Shown here: piece by piece, positions 45,021 through 56,340 of the stretch
Layout: the number at the start of each line of letters is the position of its first letter
Numbering within the stretch: the stretch's first letter is position 1
NCBI GenBank assembly: GCA_943736015.1
Contig: OX031070.1
Location: 26,991,673-27,055,672, forward strand
Length of the DNA stretch: 64,000 nt
Source of the DNA: Tridacna crocea
Lineage: Eukaryota > Mollusca > Bivalvia > Cardiida > Cardiidae
Reading direction: 5' to 3'
Made by a program: the position numbers and the translations under genes
The notes under the pieces: generated by a model
The model's database searches: none
Told to the model about the DNA's origin: nothing
What the model saw: the letters and a program-made list of their open reading frames with translations, nothing else

Positions 45021-46069
45021 ATAGCAATTTTCAGGGATTAAAGCATTATTGTACGGAATACCGTTAGGGCCATCGCCTTTGAATGTGCTAATTTGAAACA
45101 CGATACTCGATAGTACGATGACGATAACGCGAAACAACGAAACCACGATGGTGAAAATGCGATAGTACGATGACGATAACACGATACTACGATGGTGAAA
45201 CCACGACAATACGATAGTATGATGATGATAGTGCGATAAAGTATCGTGATTTCACCATCGTACTGTCGCAATTTCACCATCGTAGTATCGTATTTTCGTG
45301 TTTTCACCATCGTGCTATCGTAGTATCGCATTATCATCATCGTACTATCGTGTTTTCGTCATCGTACTATCGTGTTTTGGTCATCGTACTATCGTATTAT
45401 CGTCATCGTACTATCGTAGTTTCGTCATCGTACTATCGTGTTATGGTTATCGTACTATAACCATAACACGTCATCGTACTATCGTATTATCGTCATCGTA
45501 GTATCGTTTTTTCACCATCGTACTATCGCCTTCCGGTGCGCATGCGTATCCTCAAATATTCAATACCTACAGGACATCAGTACACATGGACGAGTTTATA
45601 AAAAAGTCATTTTGAGAGAGGCTATACTAGTCCATAGATATCCGATATTTTTCCAGTACCGAAGTTCTTAAACTCTTCCGCTGCCCGTGGGGATTAAAAT
45701 CGCTTTTGGAGAGCTGAGACTGTGGATTAGAAAGTGCAGTCTGCTACCTGACGCTTTTTTTTTAGCAAAACCATCTTACAGTACAAGAGTAATCTAATTT
45801 CAAGCTTTGAAATACCCTGAATTTATCATTATTTTTCTTTTTGGTGGCAAAAAAATTACAGGATACATTAACCCAACTAGATTGTGGAACAACACATACA
45901 TGTAAATTTATTAGAAAAACATTTTCCTATTCTATAAGTATATATCCTAAACATAAGGTGAAATGGGATTGGTAAATCTAAAAAAATAGCAGGTTAAATA
46001 TAGGTTTGATTTGTTTGCGGAAGAAATACAGAAGTTTATGAAAGGAATATACACATTATCCTGTATTTG

Positions 46070-46390
46070 TTTGGTTGTATGGTGTTTTACATCGTTATCA
46101 GTATTATTTTAGTTTTATCACTGCAACCAGTCCACCTATCCATGCTTTCCCATAAATTTTGTTTCCGGTACTCCCCACAATATTTTTTTCGAGCTACTGG
46201 CTGCTTTCCCACATAACTATCATCAGAACAATGATCAGCAGAGAGAGAGGAATGAATCCTGTCACAATGACTATCATCAACCCTCGGAAAGAAATTGGCC
46301 GAGGGGCGGATCAAACCAGTGACCTCTGTTCTCAAGTCTTGTACACTACCGACTGAGATACCAGGGCTTGGAAGATTATGCTCTAGACAA
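46070..46390 (-). mobile_element. tRNA-derived SINE inside the foldback element
   Basis: On the minus strand the head is GGTATCTCAGTCGGTAGTGT (A-box-like) and CTGGTTTGATCCGCCCC (B-box-like). The body shares GAGAGGAATGAATCCTGTC with 28395-28675. Confidence 0.7.
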
Positions 46391-46436
46391 TTAGTCGTAC
46401 CCAATTATGGGAAAAACAAAAGAAGCCATTCCCCCG

Positions 46437-46461
46437 CCCCCCCCCCCCCCCCCCCCCCCCA
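46437..46461 (+). repeat. Poly-C tract
   Basis: About 24 consecutive C, interrupted once near the left end. Assembly length may be unreliable here. Confidence 0.95.
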
Positions 46462-46610
46462 AATACCCCTTTCTGAAGTCACTGATACAAATTTGTTGAA
46501 GTCAAAGGCAAAAGTTCTTGATACAAATTAAATTTCTGACTATATCAATGTTTAAAAAAAGTTAAGATAGTGGAGAAAATCTACTTGAAAAAAAAAAACA
46601 GAGTTCTATG

Positions 46611-46685
46611 CCGGATTTGAACCTTGGTCTACTTCACATTTAGCAGGTGCTTTATCCATAAGGCCATTGACTCCGCAATTGTCTG
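46611..46685 (-). ncRNA. tRNA-like sequence, probably a SINE head
   Basis: On the minus strand GGCCTTATGGATAAAGCACC and GGTTCAAATCCGGC resemble A and B boxes, but no convincing acceptor stem pairs, so this is more likely a tRNA-derived repeat than a working tRNA. Confidence 0.4.
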
Positions 46686-47871
46686 AGAGGGTAGATAACC
46701 CAATTTACAGGCATAGCCTCTCTCAAAATGACTTTGAATAAACTCTTCCATGTGTACTGTTGTCCTGTAGGTCTTGAATATTGGAGGATGCGCATGCCAT
46801 CCGGAAGGCGATAGTACGATGGTGAAAACGCGATAGTACGATGACGATAACACGATAGTACGATGATGAAACTACGATAGTACGATGACGATAATACGAT
46901 AGTACGATGATGAAAACACGATAGTACGATGACGATAATACGATAGTACGATGACTATAATACGATAGTACGATGATGATAACACGACAGTACGATGATG
47001 AAAACACGATAGTACGATGACGATAATACGATAGTGCGATGGTGAAACTACGATAGTGCGATGGTGAAAACACGATAGTACGATGATGATACCACGATAG
47101 TACAATGACGAAAACATGATAGTACGATGACGATAATACGATAGTACGATGGTGAAAACACGAAAATACGATACTACGACGGTGAAATTACGACAGTACG
47201 ATGGTGAAATCACGATACTATATCGCACTATCATCATCGTACTATCGTATTGTCGTGGTTTCACCATCGTAGTATCGTGTTATCGTCATCGTACTATCGC
47301 GTTTTCACCATCGTGGTTTCGTTGCTTCGCATTATCGTCATCGTACTATCGAGTATCGTGTTTCAAATTAACACATTCAAAGGCGATGGCCCTAACGCTA
47401 TTCCGTAGTATTTCCGTTACATGGCATTCTGCAAAGACATATTTGTCTAGTTTGGGCATTCTGGGCATTATCTCCCGCTAGATGGCATTTTATAAATACT
47501 CATCTATCTAATTTGGGCATCCTGGGTACAGAACCGAACCACTTTCCTACGCGACAACCGTTACCTCGAATTGCAAACTAAAACAAACGTTTACTTAATA
47601 AAACGCTACCTCGTGCAATTCACTCAGCTATGATCAGCAGTTTAGAGAAATCCGGAGCTAAAGCAGGTCTCATTTCTCATCAAACGTATTGATAAAAGCT
47701 ATTTTCTACATTGCTACTTTATAGAGCGTAATATTACAGTCTGCCCGCTATCGGGCTAGTGATACGTCATATAAGACAGGTCGAATCTTCAAAGAATATG
47801 ACATGCGCAGACAACGGCATTCTGGGTATAGAACCAGACAGACAAGATTTTGTGTATCACTTATTATCAAT

Positions 47872-48134
47872 GGCTTGAAACACGTGAAAAGGGGCATTTG
47901 GATATTTGCGTAAATTGTCGTCTCGGATGAGCCTCCGCAGTCCGCGCAGCCGCTCATCCGAGACGGCACTTTACGACTACATCAGATTTTGTGCTTCCGT
48001 AGTCTTGTCCAAAACAGAAAATTACATAAAAACGGACAGTGTCGTTTCGGATAAGCCTGCACGGACTGCGCAGGCTGATCCGAGATGACACTTTACGCAA
48101 ATGTCCGAATGCCCCTTTTCGCGTATTTCAGGCC
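47872..48134. mobile_element. P1 element, complete
   Basis: GGCTTGAAACACGTGAAAAG to CGCGTATTTCAGGCC. In the first palindrome, GATGAGCCTCCGC / GCCGCTCATC breaks the usual GGATCAGCC pairing. Confidence 0.85.
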
Positions 48135-48779
48135 ATTTGACGGCTTGTTTGGTTTAACGTATCACAGGGATGCATTTAACCCCCTTTTGTCACAGCACTG
48201 CTAAAGAGCAAATGGGTAGGCAAGACCAAATTTACCTTGAAACAGCAACTGCTCCTCCGAATATATACGTGACCACGTGATACGTAACACAGTTGAACAC
48301 GTGACTGGTACCATTTCAAGTTCCCTTCCGTTATATGAGTCAGGGTTTTGTATTTAGAATGTACTCCACTAAACCGGTCCAACTTTCGTCTGTTTAACAA
48401 CATTTTTCGTGTTGGGAATACTTGTAGCTTGGCAGTCATTAGACACCCATTTAGTCGTCAGCCTATTGTCTAGAAAGCTATCTTACAACATGTTCTATCA
48501 CGGGGGCAGCCAAGGTATTCAACAACAAGAACGTCAATGAAAACACGTACCAATCGTTCCAACTGCTAATAAGTGCAGACTTTACGTACCCAAAATTACT
48601 ATTCTTTGCTAAATGATATCGAACGAGAAGATTACGAAGTTTGCGTTATAAAAGTACGTGTGCAAGTTGTATCCCAGGATGAGGTCGTTTTTTAATTTTT
48701 ACCACAGAGATATGATTACTTAAGTCCACCATTTGGTACCTATATAAGCCAATAATTCATATGAGACTATACAAAACTT

Positions 48780-48935
48780 GTGACTTGTGGGATGGGTCTA
48801 TTTTTAACACAAGGGCGATAATATGAAACGTTTTAGTAGAGGTCCATTTGATGAAGCTACATGCCAAACTTGGCAGTCAAAGGCCTTATGATGAAGAACC
48901 TTGCTGGGCTTCGGCTAGTTGAGCTAAAAAAAATT
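48780..48935 (+). mobile_element. Helentron-like 3' end fragment
   Basis: Text GTAGAGGTCCATTTGATGAAG and TTTGATGAAGCTACATGCC resembles the internal repeats of the element at 55951. It ends with GCTGGGCTTCGGCTAG (hairpin-like) and TTGAGCTAAAA. Confidence 0.45.
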
Positions 48936-49356
48936 ATCCCAACCATGCATGTATCTTGCCTGTGACATACAATTTCTGCTTCATAAAAAATTGAAACTGT
49001 TCTAATTTCTATTCTAATTAAGTTACAACATAATTATATGCCAATTTTAAAGTAAACCTATACATGTATGTTAATTATTAATTCCTCATAAATAATGCAC
49101 CCAAATTGCTGAAATTCTAGAAGCAGCTATAATCCATCCCCGGAAGTTTCAAGCACTAGGTTGTCTATATAGAAAAACAACAGATTCTTTGTTGAACTAC
49201 TGGTAGCAGGCAACATTTGTATCGTATCTTTGTTGTCTGGTATGGTGTCCAGACATACAGAAACGCACAAAGACATATTACTTTCTAAAAAACGATATGC
49301 ACTGGATACTAAAATATACTCAATAGAATTTAGGCAATGCTCTGTGAAAAGAAGGT

Positions 49357-49584
49357 TTAACCCTTTCCCAAACGATAAGGTTTTAAACAGGTCCAAATTG
49401 AAAGCACTTGCAGACGACAAAATCAACGTAACTCAAAAATTGAAATTTGTTTCCAGCAGGGTAGAAAACATTGTGGGAAAAGGAGAAAATGCTGGTTACC
49501 AGCATTTTCTCCTTTTCCCACAATGTTTTCAAAAGGCTTCTATCTCAGAGTCGTAAAAACCAGGGATTGTTTGGTAAAGGGTAA
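49357..49584 (+). mobile_element. T1 MITE, complete
   Basis: TTAACCCTTTCCCAAACGA to GGTAAAGGGTAAA with a perfect hairpin. Confidence 0.86.
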
Positions 49585-49747
49585 ATGCATTTTCAAATAG
49601 TGTCAACTCATGTAAGCCTGACTGACACTGGTCAAAACTATTTCCTTATTGTAAGTTTCCTGTATGTCCCAGGACCATACTTTTCCATGATTCAGTCAGA
49701 GGTCAGACAAAATGGACATTTTTAGTTCTATCATAATTTGTCCGAAA

Positions 49748-49993
49748 TATGCGAAAAGGGACTTTCGGACATTTGCGTAAAGTGTCGTTTCGGATTCGCC
49801 TGCGCAATCCGCGCAGGCTAATCCGAGACGATACTTTCCGTTTTAATGCATTTTTTTCTGTTTTGCGAAAGTCTACTGTAGAACAAAATCGAATCTAGTC
49901 GTAAAATGTCGTCTCGGATCAGCCTGCGCGGACTGCACTGGCTGATCCGAGAGGACAGTTTACGCAAATGTCCGAATGCCCCTTTTCGCGAGC
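49748..49993. mobile_element. P1 element, complete
   Basis: GCGAAAAGGGACTTTCGGAC to CCCCTTTTCGCGAGCC. Both palindromes present, each with one or two mismatches. Confidence 0.83.
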
Positions 49994-50820
49994 CATATAT
50001 TGTGATGTCTTGTTTGATAAATTACTTCACGGAAATGCATTCAACTCCCTTTAGCAAGAACAGCATCATTTAATTATCATGATCCTAGATGCACAAATCC
50101 CGGACAGAAAACCAGCACACAAGCCAATCTACACACTTCAACCAAGAACGATACCCATGAGACCTAAAATGTAATAATGAACTTTCAAAAAAGACTCTTG
50201 ATTTCGGCACAAAGTGTGTTTTTTTTTCATCATTTTCAAAGGCTAATGCAAGGTAAGCAGCAGATTTTAATTGCACGGTTGATCAATCAATTAAACTGTG
50301 TATTTTTTTCCGTCTAAAAACGAAGCCATTTTTTTTTCAGAAATTTAACAGTTTCAAGAACATTTATTTTAAAAAATTATAAACATTTATTGCACTCCGT
50401 TTTTAAGTGTCCTTCAGTCACAGTATTTAGCAAAACACTAGATAGAATGTCAGGTCGTTATTATGTCTTGGCCCTATCTGCCCCTCAAAAGCCTGTCAAG
50501 TTATGCCTTGCTTAGGTCAATATCTTGATTGAATTCATTATCATTGCCATGCTAATTTGATCTGTTCGTAATAAAGCACATAACTATCGAAACATAATAG
50601 CCCGGGGGCAAAAGACGACAGGAACAGCTCGAGGGTGCCAGTCAAAAAATGATGAAATACCCCCAAGACTGGCGCTACAATAGGCAGACTTTATACGGAG
50701 GGCACGAAATACAAGGATCATGCAGCCGCAAGATACGGGTAGGTGCTCTATGGGATGATGTTGCAATAAGCAGGCATTGTTAAAATCGTCCGATTACATA
50801 ACCTTTCTCCAACTGAAAGT

Positions 50821-50985
50821 CAATAACCCTTCTTCAAACAATTTCTTATTTAATTAAACGACCCTTAGGGAGAAGGTACTGGAAAATGCCGGTTAACAGA
50901 AGTTTCTTTTTCTCTACAATGTTTTAAACAGCCTTGTTCTCCGGGTCTTTAAAGTGCGGGATTACTCTGTAACGTCTCTTCTTGA
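50821..50985 (-). mobile_element. T1 MITE, decayed
   Basis: AATAACCCTTCTTCAAACAA start, a core remnant GAAAATGCCGGTTAACAG and a closing GCGGGATTACTCTGTAACG. Confidence 0.55.
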
Positions 50986-50993
50986 TATCGCAG

Positions 50994-51154
50994 AAAACAG
51001 ATCAAGATCAGCCCAATCTTTAGCTACTGATTTCGCAAGGTCAACAGATCGACAAAAATCACGATGTGACGGATATCAATTGGATAGTTCTATGGGATTA
51101 ATTCGCATATTAGAAAAGGAATTAACGATGTGGCGTCAAATTGATTTTATATAA
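50994..51154 (+). CDS. Candidate plus-strand terminal exon
   Basis: A pyrimidine-rich tract and TATCGCAG acceptor precede an open stretch encoding NRSRSAQSLATDFARSTDRQ, then KSRCDGYQLDSSMGLIRILE and KELTMWRQIDFI before TAA. Composition and helix propensity look coding, and it is not part of any repeat I can recognise. Nothing else of a plus-strand gene was found, so it may be a pseudogene piece or chance. Confidence 0.25.
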
Positions 51155-51207
51155 GAGTAGTTGCAACGTAACAGGCAATTAATGCTTTAAAATCAATTCC
51201 TCTGATA

Positions 51208-51771
51208 TACACTGAAACGAACTTCTAAACGGCCACTTTTAAGCTGTAATTTCCCATTGACGTTTTTTCGCGTCCGCTGCCTATAAAAGGGACGGGTTAT
51301 TTGGTTTCATTTTTTTGCAGAATAATTTTCCGGCCTAAAAACATACCCGAGCCAAATTCTGAAGAGAATTCATTCAATTTTATCGCGGAAGAAACTTATT
51401 CGTCGTCCATTCACTCAACATTGCAAATTGAAATATCAATTTTTGAGAACTTCATGCTTGTTTTTTCGGATAACATTTCTTTCACAGAGAATGATTTTCA
51501 TGTTTTTTCTTATTGCTTACAGAAATTCAATATTTTATGCCTCTCTTTTTTAAGCTGTTTTGGCTGGTAGACACCACGCATGCGCAAGCAACTAGTTTTC
51601 CTTTTTTCGAAAAAGGGAGTTCTTCTGTTGGCAAAATCGTGAATCTTTTCACCACAATACTAAGGTTGACGTCCAGATATACGTCACAATTTGTTTTTAT
51701 CAACATTTTTTATACTTGCTCCAAATTATAGGGGAAACAAAAGTGGCCGTTTAGCAGTTCATTTCAGTGTA
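51208..51771 (+). mobile_element. TA-bounded TIR element S, copy 1
   Basis: TACACTGAAACGAACTTC at the left mirrors GCAGTTCATTTCAGTGTA at the right, and the TAAACGGCCACTTTT segment is part of the TIR. TA at both ends fits Tc1/mariner-type insertion. Contains TATAAAAG (51282-51289) downstream of a GC-rich stretch, a possible TATA box. An 89-codon frame begins at 51301 but is not preserved in copy 2. Confidence 0.78.
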
Positions 51772-52088
51772 TTTTACACCAACTTGTGAAATGATTTTTG
51801 CCATTACTAGCATTTACCCTATATACATTAGCGACATATGGCATTAAAAATAATTGCGAAACAAGAACATTCTTTTGAAAAAGATGTTCTGAAGGAATGA
51901 ATGAATGAATGGATGAAGGAAGGAAGGAAGGAATGTTGTTTTATGGCGCATCGACAGCTTTGGTCATTTAGCGCGCAACATCTGAGTTAAAAGATAGTAA
52001 AAGTGGATTTTTTTTAAAACAAAAATAGGTTTTATACATTAATAATAGTAAAAGAGTTAAAGTAAGCCTTGGAAGATTATGAGTGATC

Positions 52089-52317
52089 TTAATCCTTTCC
52101 CAAATAATCCCTGGTTTTTACGGGCCTGGATTAGTAGCCTTTTGAAAACATTGTGGGAAAAGGAGAAAATGCTGGTAACCAGCATTTTCTCCTTTTCCCA
52201 CAATGTTTTCTACCCTACCATAGACAGAAATAATCTTTTCAGCAAGAGTTGAATTGTCGTCTGCAAATGCCTTCAATTTGGTCTAGTCCAAAAGTTCGTC
52301 GTTTGGGAAAGGGTTAA
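52089..52317 (-). mobile_element. T1 MITE, complete
   Basis: TTAATCCTTTCCCAAATAA to GGGAAAGGGTTAA with a perfect hairpin. Confidence 0.87.
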
Positions 52318-52438
52318 TATGCATGAAAGGCATTATTGAATGACAGGGCAATCCCTGTCTACTCCAAAGTTTTAAATGATATAGTTACGAAAGTGATAAA
52401 AAAGTTGTACCAAAATGTTGGATTGATAGTAAGATGTC

Positions 52439-52650
52439 TTTAACCCTTTACCAAACGACAAACTGAAAGAATTTGTAGACAATAATTCTAACTTCCATAA
52501 CAATGGCAGAAAATTATCCGAACGGGCAGAAAACACTGTGGGAAAAGGAGAAATTGCTCGTTCAGAGCAATTTCTCCTTTTCCCACGGTGTTTTTAAAAC
52601 ACTTGTACTGCAGACACGTAAAAACAATGGCTTGTTTGGGAAAGGATTAA
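52439..52650 (+). mobile_element. T1/T3 hybrid MITE, complete
   Basis: T1-type arms (TTAACCCTTTACCAAACGA, GGGAAAGGATTAA) but the hairpin tip is GAAATTGCTCGTTCAGAGCA, the T3 tip. Confidence 0.85.
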
Positions 52651-52887
52651 ATGAAGAAGAAATACATATGTGTCATTTCTAATGTGCATAAAATATGACA
52701 TTGAGTAGCTGGGCATCCCTGCCCTGCACTCCAAAGTTTTAGGGTTCTCAAGAAAAATGGCTGGAATCGTTGAAGATTTTCTTACCTCAAGTTGGGGAAT
52801 TTTTTCAAATGTCGGGTCATTTTTGTTGTTGTTGTGTCACGTGATTCCCCGCCGTGTTGATTATCATTCTTTATTGACAATGACTTA

Positions 52888-53450
52888 TTAGATACAGTTC
52901 TCAAGTTGTAAACCTTGTTGATTAGTATCACTGCTACCCCAGATAATATTATGACCATTAAAATCTCCTGTCAGTATGAAAGGAGACGGCAGCTGTGAAA
53001 TAAGATCATTTAAAAACTTGTTTTCATCAATACAACTTGGGGGAAGGTATATAGAGCGGAGTGTAATGGCTTTTGTTGCAAGTCTTTTGGTCATGGTCTT
53101 CCCCTTCAAAAGCACATCTGGGACAAACAGGTGTGCTTTTGCAGTTACTTTCATGATGGCCGGACCGTTGGCACCTATAACAGCGCAACAGATGCGGCAC
53201 ATAAACATCGACCTTGACTGATTGAAATTCAACTTTAATTTTAGTTATTATTAGTTTAATGATAGTTGGCGTAAAGAATGCAAGTATCTCTACTTGTAGC
53301 ATTCCAGGCAACTAATTTTTTTTTTCACATCAGCCACACACTGGCTTTTATGGTTTAATTTTATTTCCTCCAAAGAGTCACAGAAGCTTGATTCCTTGCA
53401 TCTAATGACTCCCTTGGAAGTATTAGGGGTCTTGTGAGGGAAAATTTTGA
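52888..53450 (-). pseudogene. Jockey-like LINE fragment: ORF1 zinc knuckle fused to endonuclease by deletion
   Basis: Reading the minus strand from 53430, the frame TPNTSKGVIRCKESS, then CDSLEEIKLNHK and, after a frame change, CYRCQRSGHHESNCKSTPVC matches the gag-like ORF1 of Jockey-clade LINEs with CCHC knuckles (CX2CX4HX4C, then CPRC). About 100 bases on, in another frame, comes RSIYLPPSCIDENKFLNDLI and FILTGDFNGHNIIWGSSDT, the AP-endonuclease GDFN-H-WG motif of ORF2. The expected end of ORF1 and start of ORF2 are missing, and stops follow. It is a dead, internally deleted copy. Confidence 0.8.
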
Positions 53451-53678
53451 CGTCACAATTAGCAGGTTCCTAACCTCTTCTTGTGAGAATCACCGAATAA
53501 CCAAAGTTTCATTTTTAAGTTTTTGTAACAGATTTTGGTGATAGATTTTTCAATGATAAAAGGAAATATTTTTGTTACTGGTTTGGAAGAGTCAATAGAT
53601 TCAATAAGTAAAAACCTAGCTAATGCTGAAGTAGGTCTCGAATATTCTGATTCTGAATCCGAGCCAGAGAGTACACGC

Positions 53679-53907
53679 TTAACCCTTTCCCAAACAGCAA
53701 GTTTTGGACGAGACCAAAGTGAAAGCATTTTGCAAATGACAAATTAACAGTTGCTAAAACGATTATTTTTCTATATGGTAGGGTAGAAAACATTGTGAGA
53801 AAAGGAGAAAATGCTGGTTACCAGCATTTTCTCCTTTTCCCACGATGTTTTCAAAAGGCTTCCATTCTTGACCCGTAAAAACCAGGGATTGTTTGGGAAA
53901 GGGTTAT
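53679..53907 (+). mobile_element. T1 MITE, complete
   Basis: TTAACCCTTTCCCAAACAG to GGGAAAGGGTTAT. It lies just after a short Ser/Glu/Asp-rich open stretch (53560-53676) of unknown meaning. Confidence 0.84.
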
Positions 53908-54490
53908 ACTTTTTTGCCGTACTAGGGGACATAATCTGGTGAAACTCAGATCATGACAAGGATACATCGGTGATATAAGTGAAAAGGCTAGACTGGAAAA
54001 ATGTAGGCCCGCAGAATAGACTGTTTTTAGACACTTACAAGTGTCGATCAAACATCAAGCTTTCACCCAATTAGCCCATGAGCCATCGCCTTCTAGGGTA
54101 TTGAAATACAGCAACTGATGACGGAGGAGATAAATGATTTTATGATGTATCTGTGTATGTGTGTGTGCAAAAGCAGAGTCAGAAAAGCATCCTAGAGCTC
54201 GGCGTGATCAGCCAATTAATCAGAACGGGCCTTCCTGACTCCTTTTTTATTCAGATCAAGGCCAAAAAAGTGTGTTGCGAAAACAGAGCTATCAAAGGGC
54301 CTTACTCTGAATCCACTTAACCACCAGTATCCCGCCATCGAACGACTCGAGTTGCAGCCCACGGCAAACGGACAGGCACAGTTTGGGATAATGCATACTT
54401 CTGACGATCTCAGGACAAGATGATGCCAGTATGAGCCTTCTTCAAGGAACATGTGGAATAAATATAACGAGAAAAGCAAAGTACGTTTCG

Positions 54491-54712
54491 GTAACTCTTC
54501 ACCAAACAAACCAAAGAACCTGAGGAAGAGGCATTTTGAAAGCTTTCTGGAGAAAATCAGAAAATGCCCACAACCAGCAATTTCTCTTTTTCCAACGGAG
54601 ATTTCTTCCTTTTCAAAGATAGAAAACATCATTTGGCATTCGGTAATTTGTTGTCTTCAAATACATGCACTTTCACTTTGGGCAAGTTTAGAGTTTTGTC
54701 GCGTGGTAAATA
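54491..54712 (-). mobile_element. T1 MITE, decayed
   Basis: AACTCTTCACCAAACAAAC start, core AATGCCCACAACCAGCAATT and end GTTTTGTCGCGTGGTAAAT. Strongly diverged. Confidence 0.62.
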
Positions 54713-55130
54713 GAAGTGAAACACGATCTTTCTGGTCGGGTACACAAAAACAAAACCTATTACATGTTCTACCTTTATCAACCGTTAGACATTAAACTTT
54801 CACTGGGAGGAAAAGACCAATTTCCCTTCATTCCAAAGAAAGAAACAAAATTTGTTAAATCTGGACAGATATAGATCATTTGAAGCTATTGACAATATCA
54901 AACACTCCCCAAGCGTCACCAAAGGTTCGGTACAAGAGCTGGAAAATAGTGACTAATTTGGAAATGGCATCATGATTCATACGTACATCCCTATAGACTC
55001 TATATACATGTAATGTGTTTTCTCTTCTATATATGTGTGTATGTGTGTGTGCATGGAGGGTTATCACTCTTATATAATCATTTCATAAAATACGGTGGGC
55101 CTTGCTATCAGGAGAATGATGGATTAAAGG

Positions 55131-55345
55131 AATGGTGTTTTTCGCCGCTTTCAACATAATTTCAGTGATATCACGGCAACAGCTCACTTATTCATGTACT
55201 TTCCAGAGTTTAACCAGTACTACGCTGGAGATCTGAAGTGCCTTTCACAAGGACACTCACACGAAAAACCCAGCGGACCCAGGGACGAACCCGGGGCCTC
55301 CAGGTCACGAGTCCTATACTTTACCACTGAGCCACGCAGGATCCC
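55131..55345 (-). mobile_element. tRNA-derived SINE with well-preserved head
   Basis: The minus-strand head has GTGGCTCAGTGGTAAAGTA (A box) and GGGTTCGTCCC (B box), close to a tRNA. The body ends GCGGCGAAAAACACCATTCC. A fragment with a similar tail lies near 18685-18760. Confidence 0.75.
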
Positions 55346-55361
55346 TCTTAAGAAGAATATA

Positions 55362-55619
55362 GCCTGCAAAACACGAAAAAAGGCATTCCGGCATCTGCGT
55401 AAAGTGTCGTCTCGGATCAGCCTGCGCACTCCACACAGGCTGATCCAAAATCAACCTTTCCTTTTTTATGTAATTTACTGTTTTGCGAAAGTCTACTGTA
55501 GAAAAAAATCTAATGTAGTCGTAAAGTGCCGTCTCGGATCAGCCTGCGCGGACTGCGCAGGCTGATCCGAGATGGCACTTTACGCAAATGTCCAAATGCC
55601 CCTTGTCGCTTGTTGCAGC
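55362..55619. mobile_element. P1 element, complete
   Basis: GCCTGCAAAACACGAAAAAA to CGCTTGTTGCAG. The second palindrome is perfect (GATCAGCCTGCGCGGACTGC and mirror). It starts 17 bases after the SINE head. Confidence 0.85.
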
Positions 55620-56176
55620 TATCTTCAGCACACACTCAAAATCAGGTTCAGGTTGTACGTTCTGTACACTATTGTCTTTCATGATTCTTACAACCTATAA
55701 TCAAAAGAAAGCTATAATTGGTGTATATAACCGGCGAACCCGTGTCTTTCTACCCCCCCCCCCCTCCAAAAAAAAAAAAAAAGGCTTGGACTATTCAAGT
55801 GTGGAAAAAGACGAAAATACTAGTAACCGGATTGTTTCCCATTCATATGTCTTTCACTAACCCAGAAGAATCCGACCTTTTAAGCCACAATTTTATTTGT
55901 AGTTTACAAATACTTTCAATATGGATCAGTCTAAAATTTGACAGTTTGGACAAGAGGACCATGATGGTCCTATATCGCTCACCTGAGTATATTTGTAACT
56001 TATATGGTTTATCAAGGGCAGGCTATTAATTCTTTTCAAATAAGGCATACCCTGGGGTTTGTCACAAAAATATGTTTACAGATTTTCTTCTTTGTCTTTG
56101 GCCAGTGGAGCTAAAAGCTGCTGTTTATCATCAATTTTTCTCTTCACAGTGTCTTGTTCCATTTTTGACTTGTAGT

Positions 56177-56340
56177 TTAGCCATTACCAGACGACAAAAT
56201 TTTAGACCGTTCCAAATTGAAACAAATTGCAGACGACATTTTAAAATGTATCTAAAATGAAAAATAAGTGATCTATATGGTAGAAAAGATTGTGAGAAAG
56301 GAGAAATTGCTTGTTACAAACAATTTCTCCTTTTTAGATG
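56177..56340 (+). mobile_element. T1 MITE inserted in the Helentron-like element, truncated
   Basis: TTTAGCCATTACCAGACGA start. The tip is GAGAAATTGCTTGTTACAAA (T3-like tip), and the right arm is lost. Confidence 0.7.

Larger units (their letters stand above)
45052..47407. mobile_element. Foldback element, 2.36 kb, with 22-bp repeat arrays in long TIRs
   Basis: The left end (TACGGAATACCGTTAGGGCC, then ATCGCCTTTGAATGTGCTAA) is mirrored at the right end (ACATTCAAAGGCGATGGCCC, then TAACGCTATTCCGTA). Inside each end lies an array of a 22-bp repeat whose constant part is CGATAGTACGATG: 45105-45525 on the left, 46808-47355 on the right. Each array also switches orientation once (near 45240 and 47222). 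The arms continue into matching unique sequence (45535-45640 versus 46690-46805), giving TIRs of about 600-700 bases. The middle (45640-46690) holds a SINE and a C-run. This layout is that of Foldback/Galileo-type elements, where long TIRs carry tandem repeats. No transposase frame is present. Confidence 0.85.

Noticed and set aside
46611-46685. A functional tRNA gene
   Set aside because: A and B boxes are present but no seven-base acceptor stem or clear anticodon arm can be drawn; more likely a SINE head.
44736-47481. Long frames rich in HRTIVLSSSYYR on both strands (up to 157 codons)
   Set aside because: The 22-bp repeat arrays of the foldback element stay open in several frames; no start, splice or domain evidence.
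48176-48439. 87-codon minus-strand frame
   Set aside because: No domain, no splice context and average intron-like composition.
52741-52905. Plus-strand ATG with about 44 codons (MAGIVEDFLTSSWGIFSNVG...)
   Set aside because: Too short, no further support, and it overlaps the decayed antisense LINE region.
53535-53680. Plus-strand frame with an acidic Ser/Glu tail (YSDSESEPES)
   Set aside because: Short, ends in a T1 MITE and has no splice sites or recognised similarity; possibly LINE-flanking debris.
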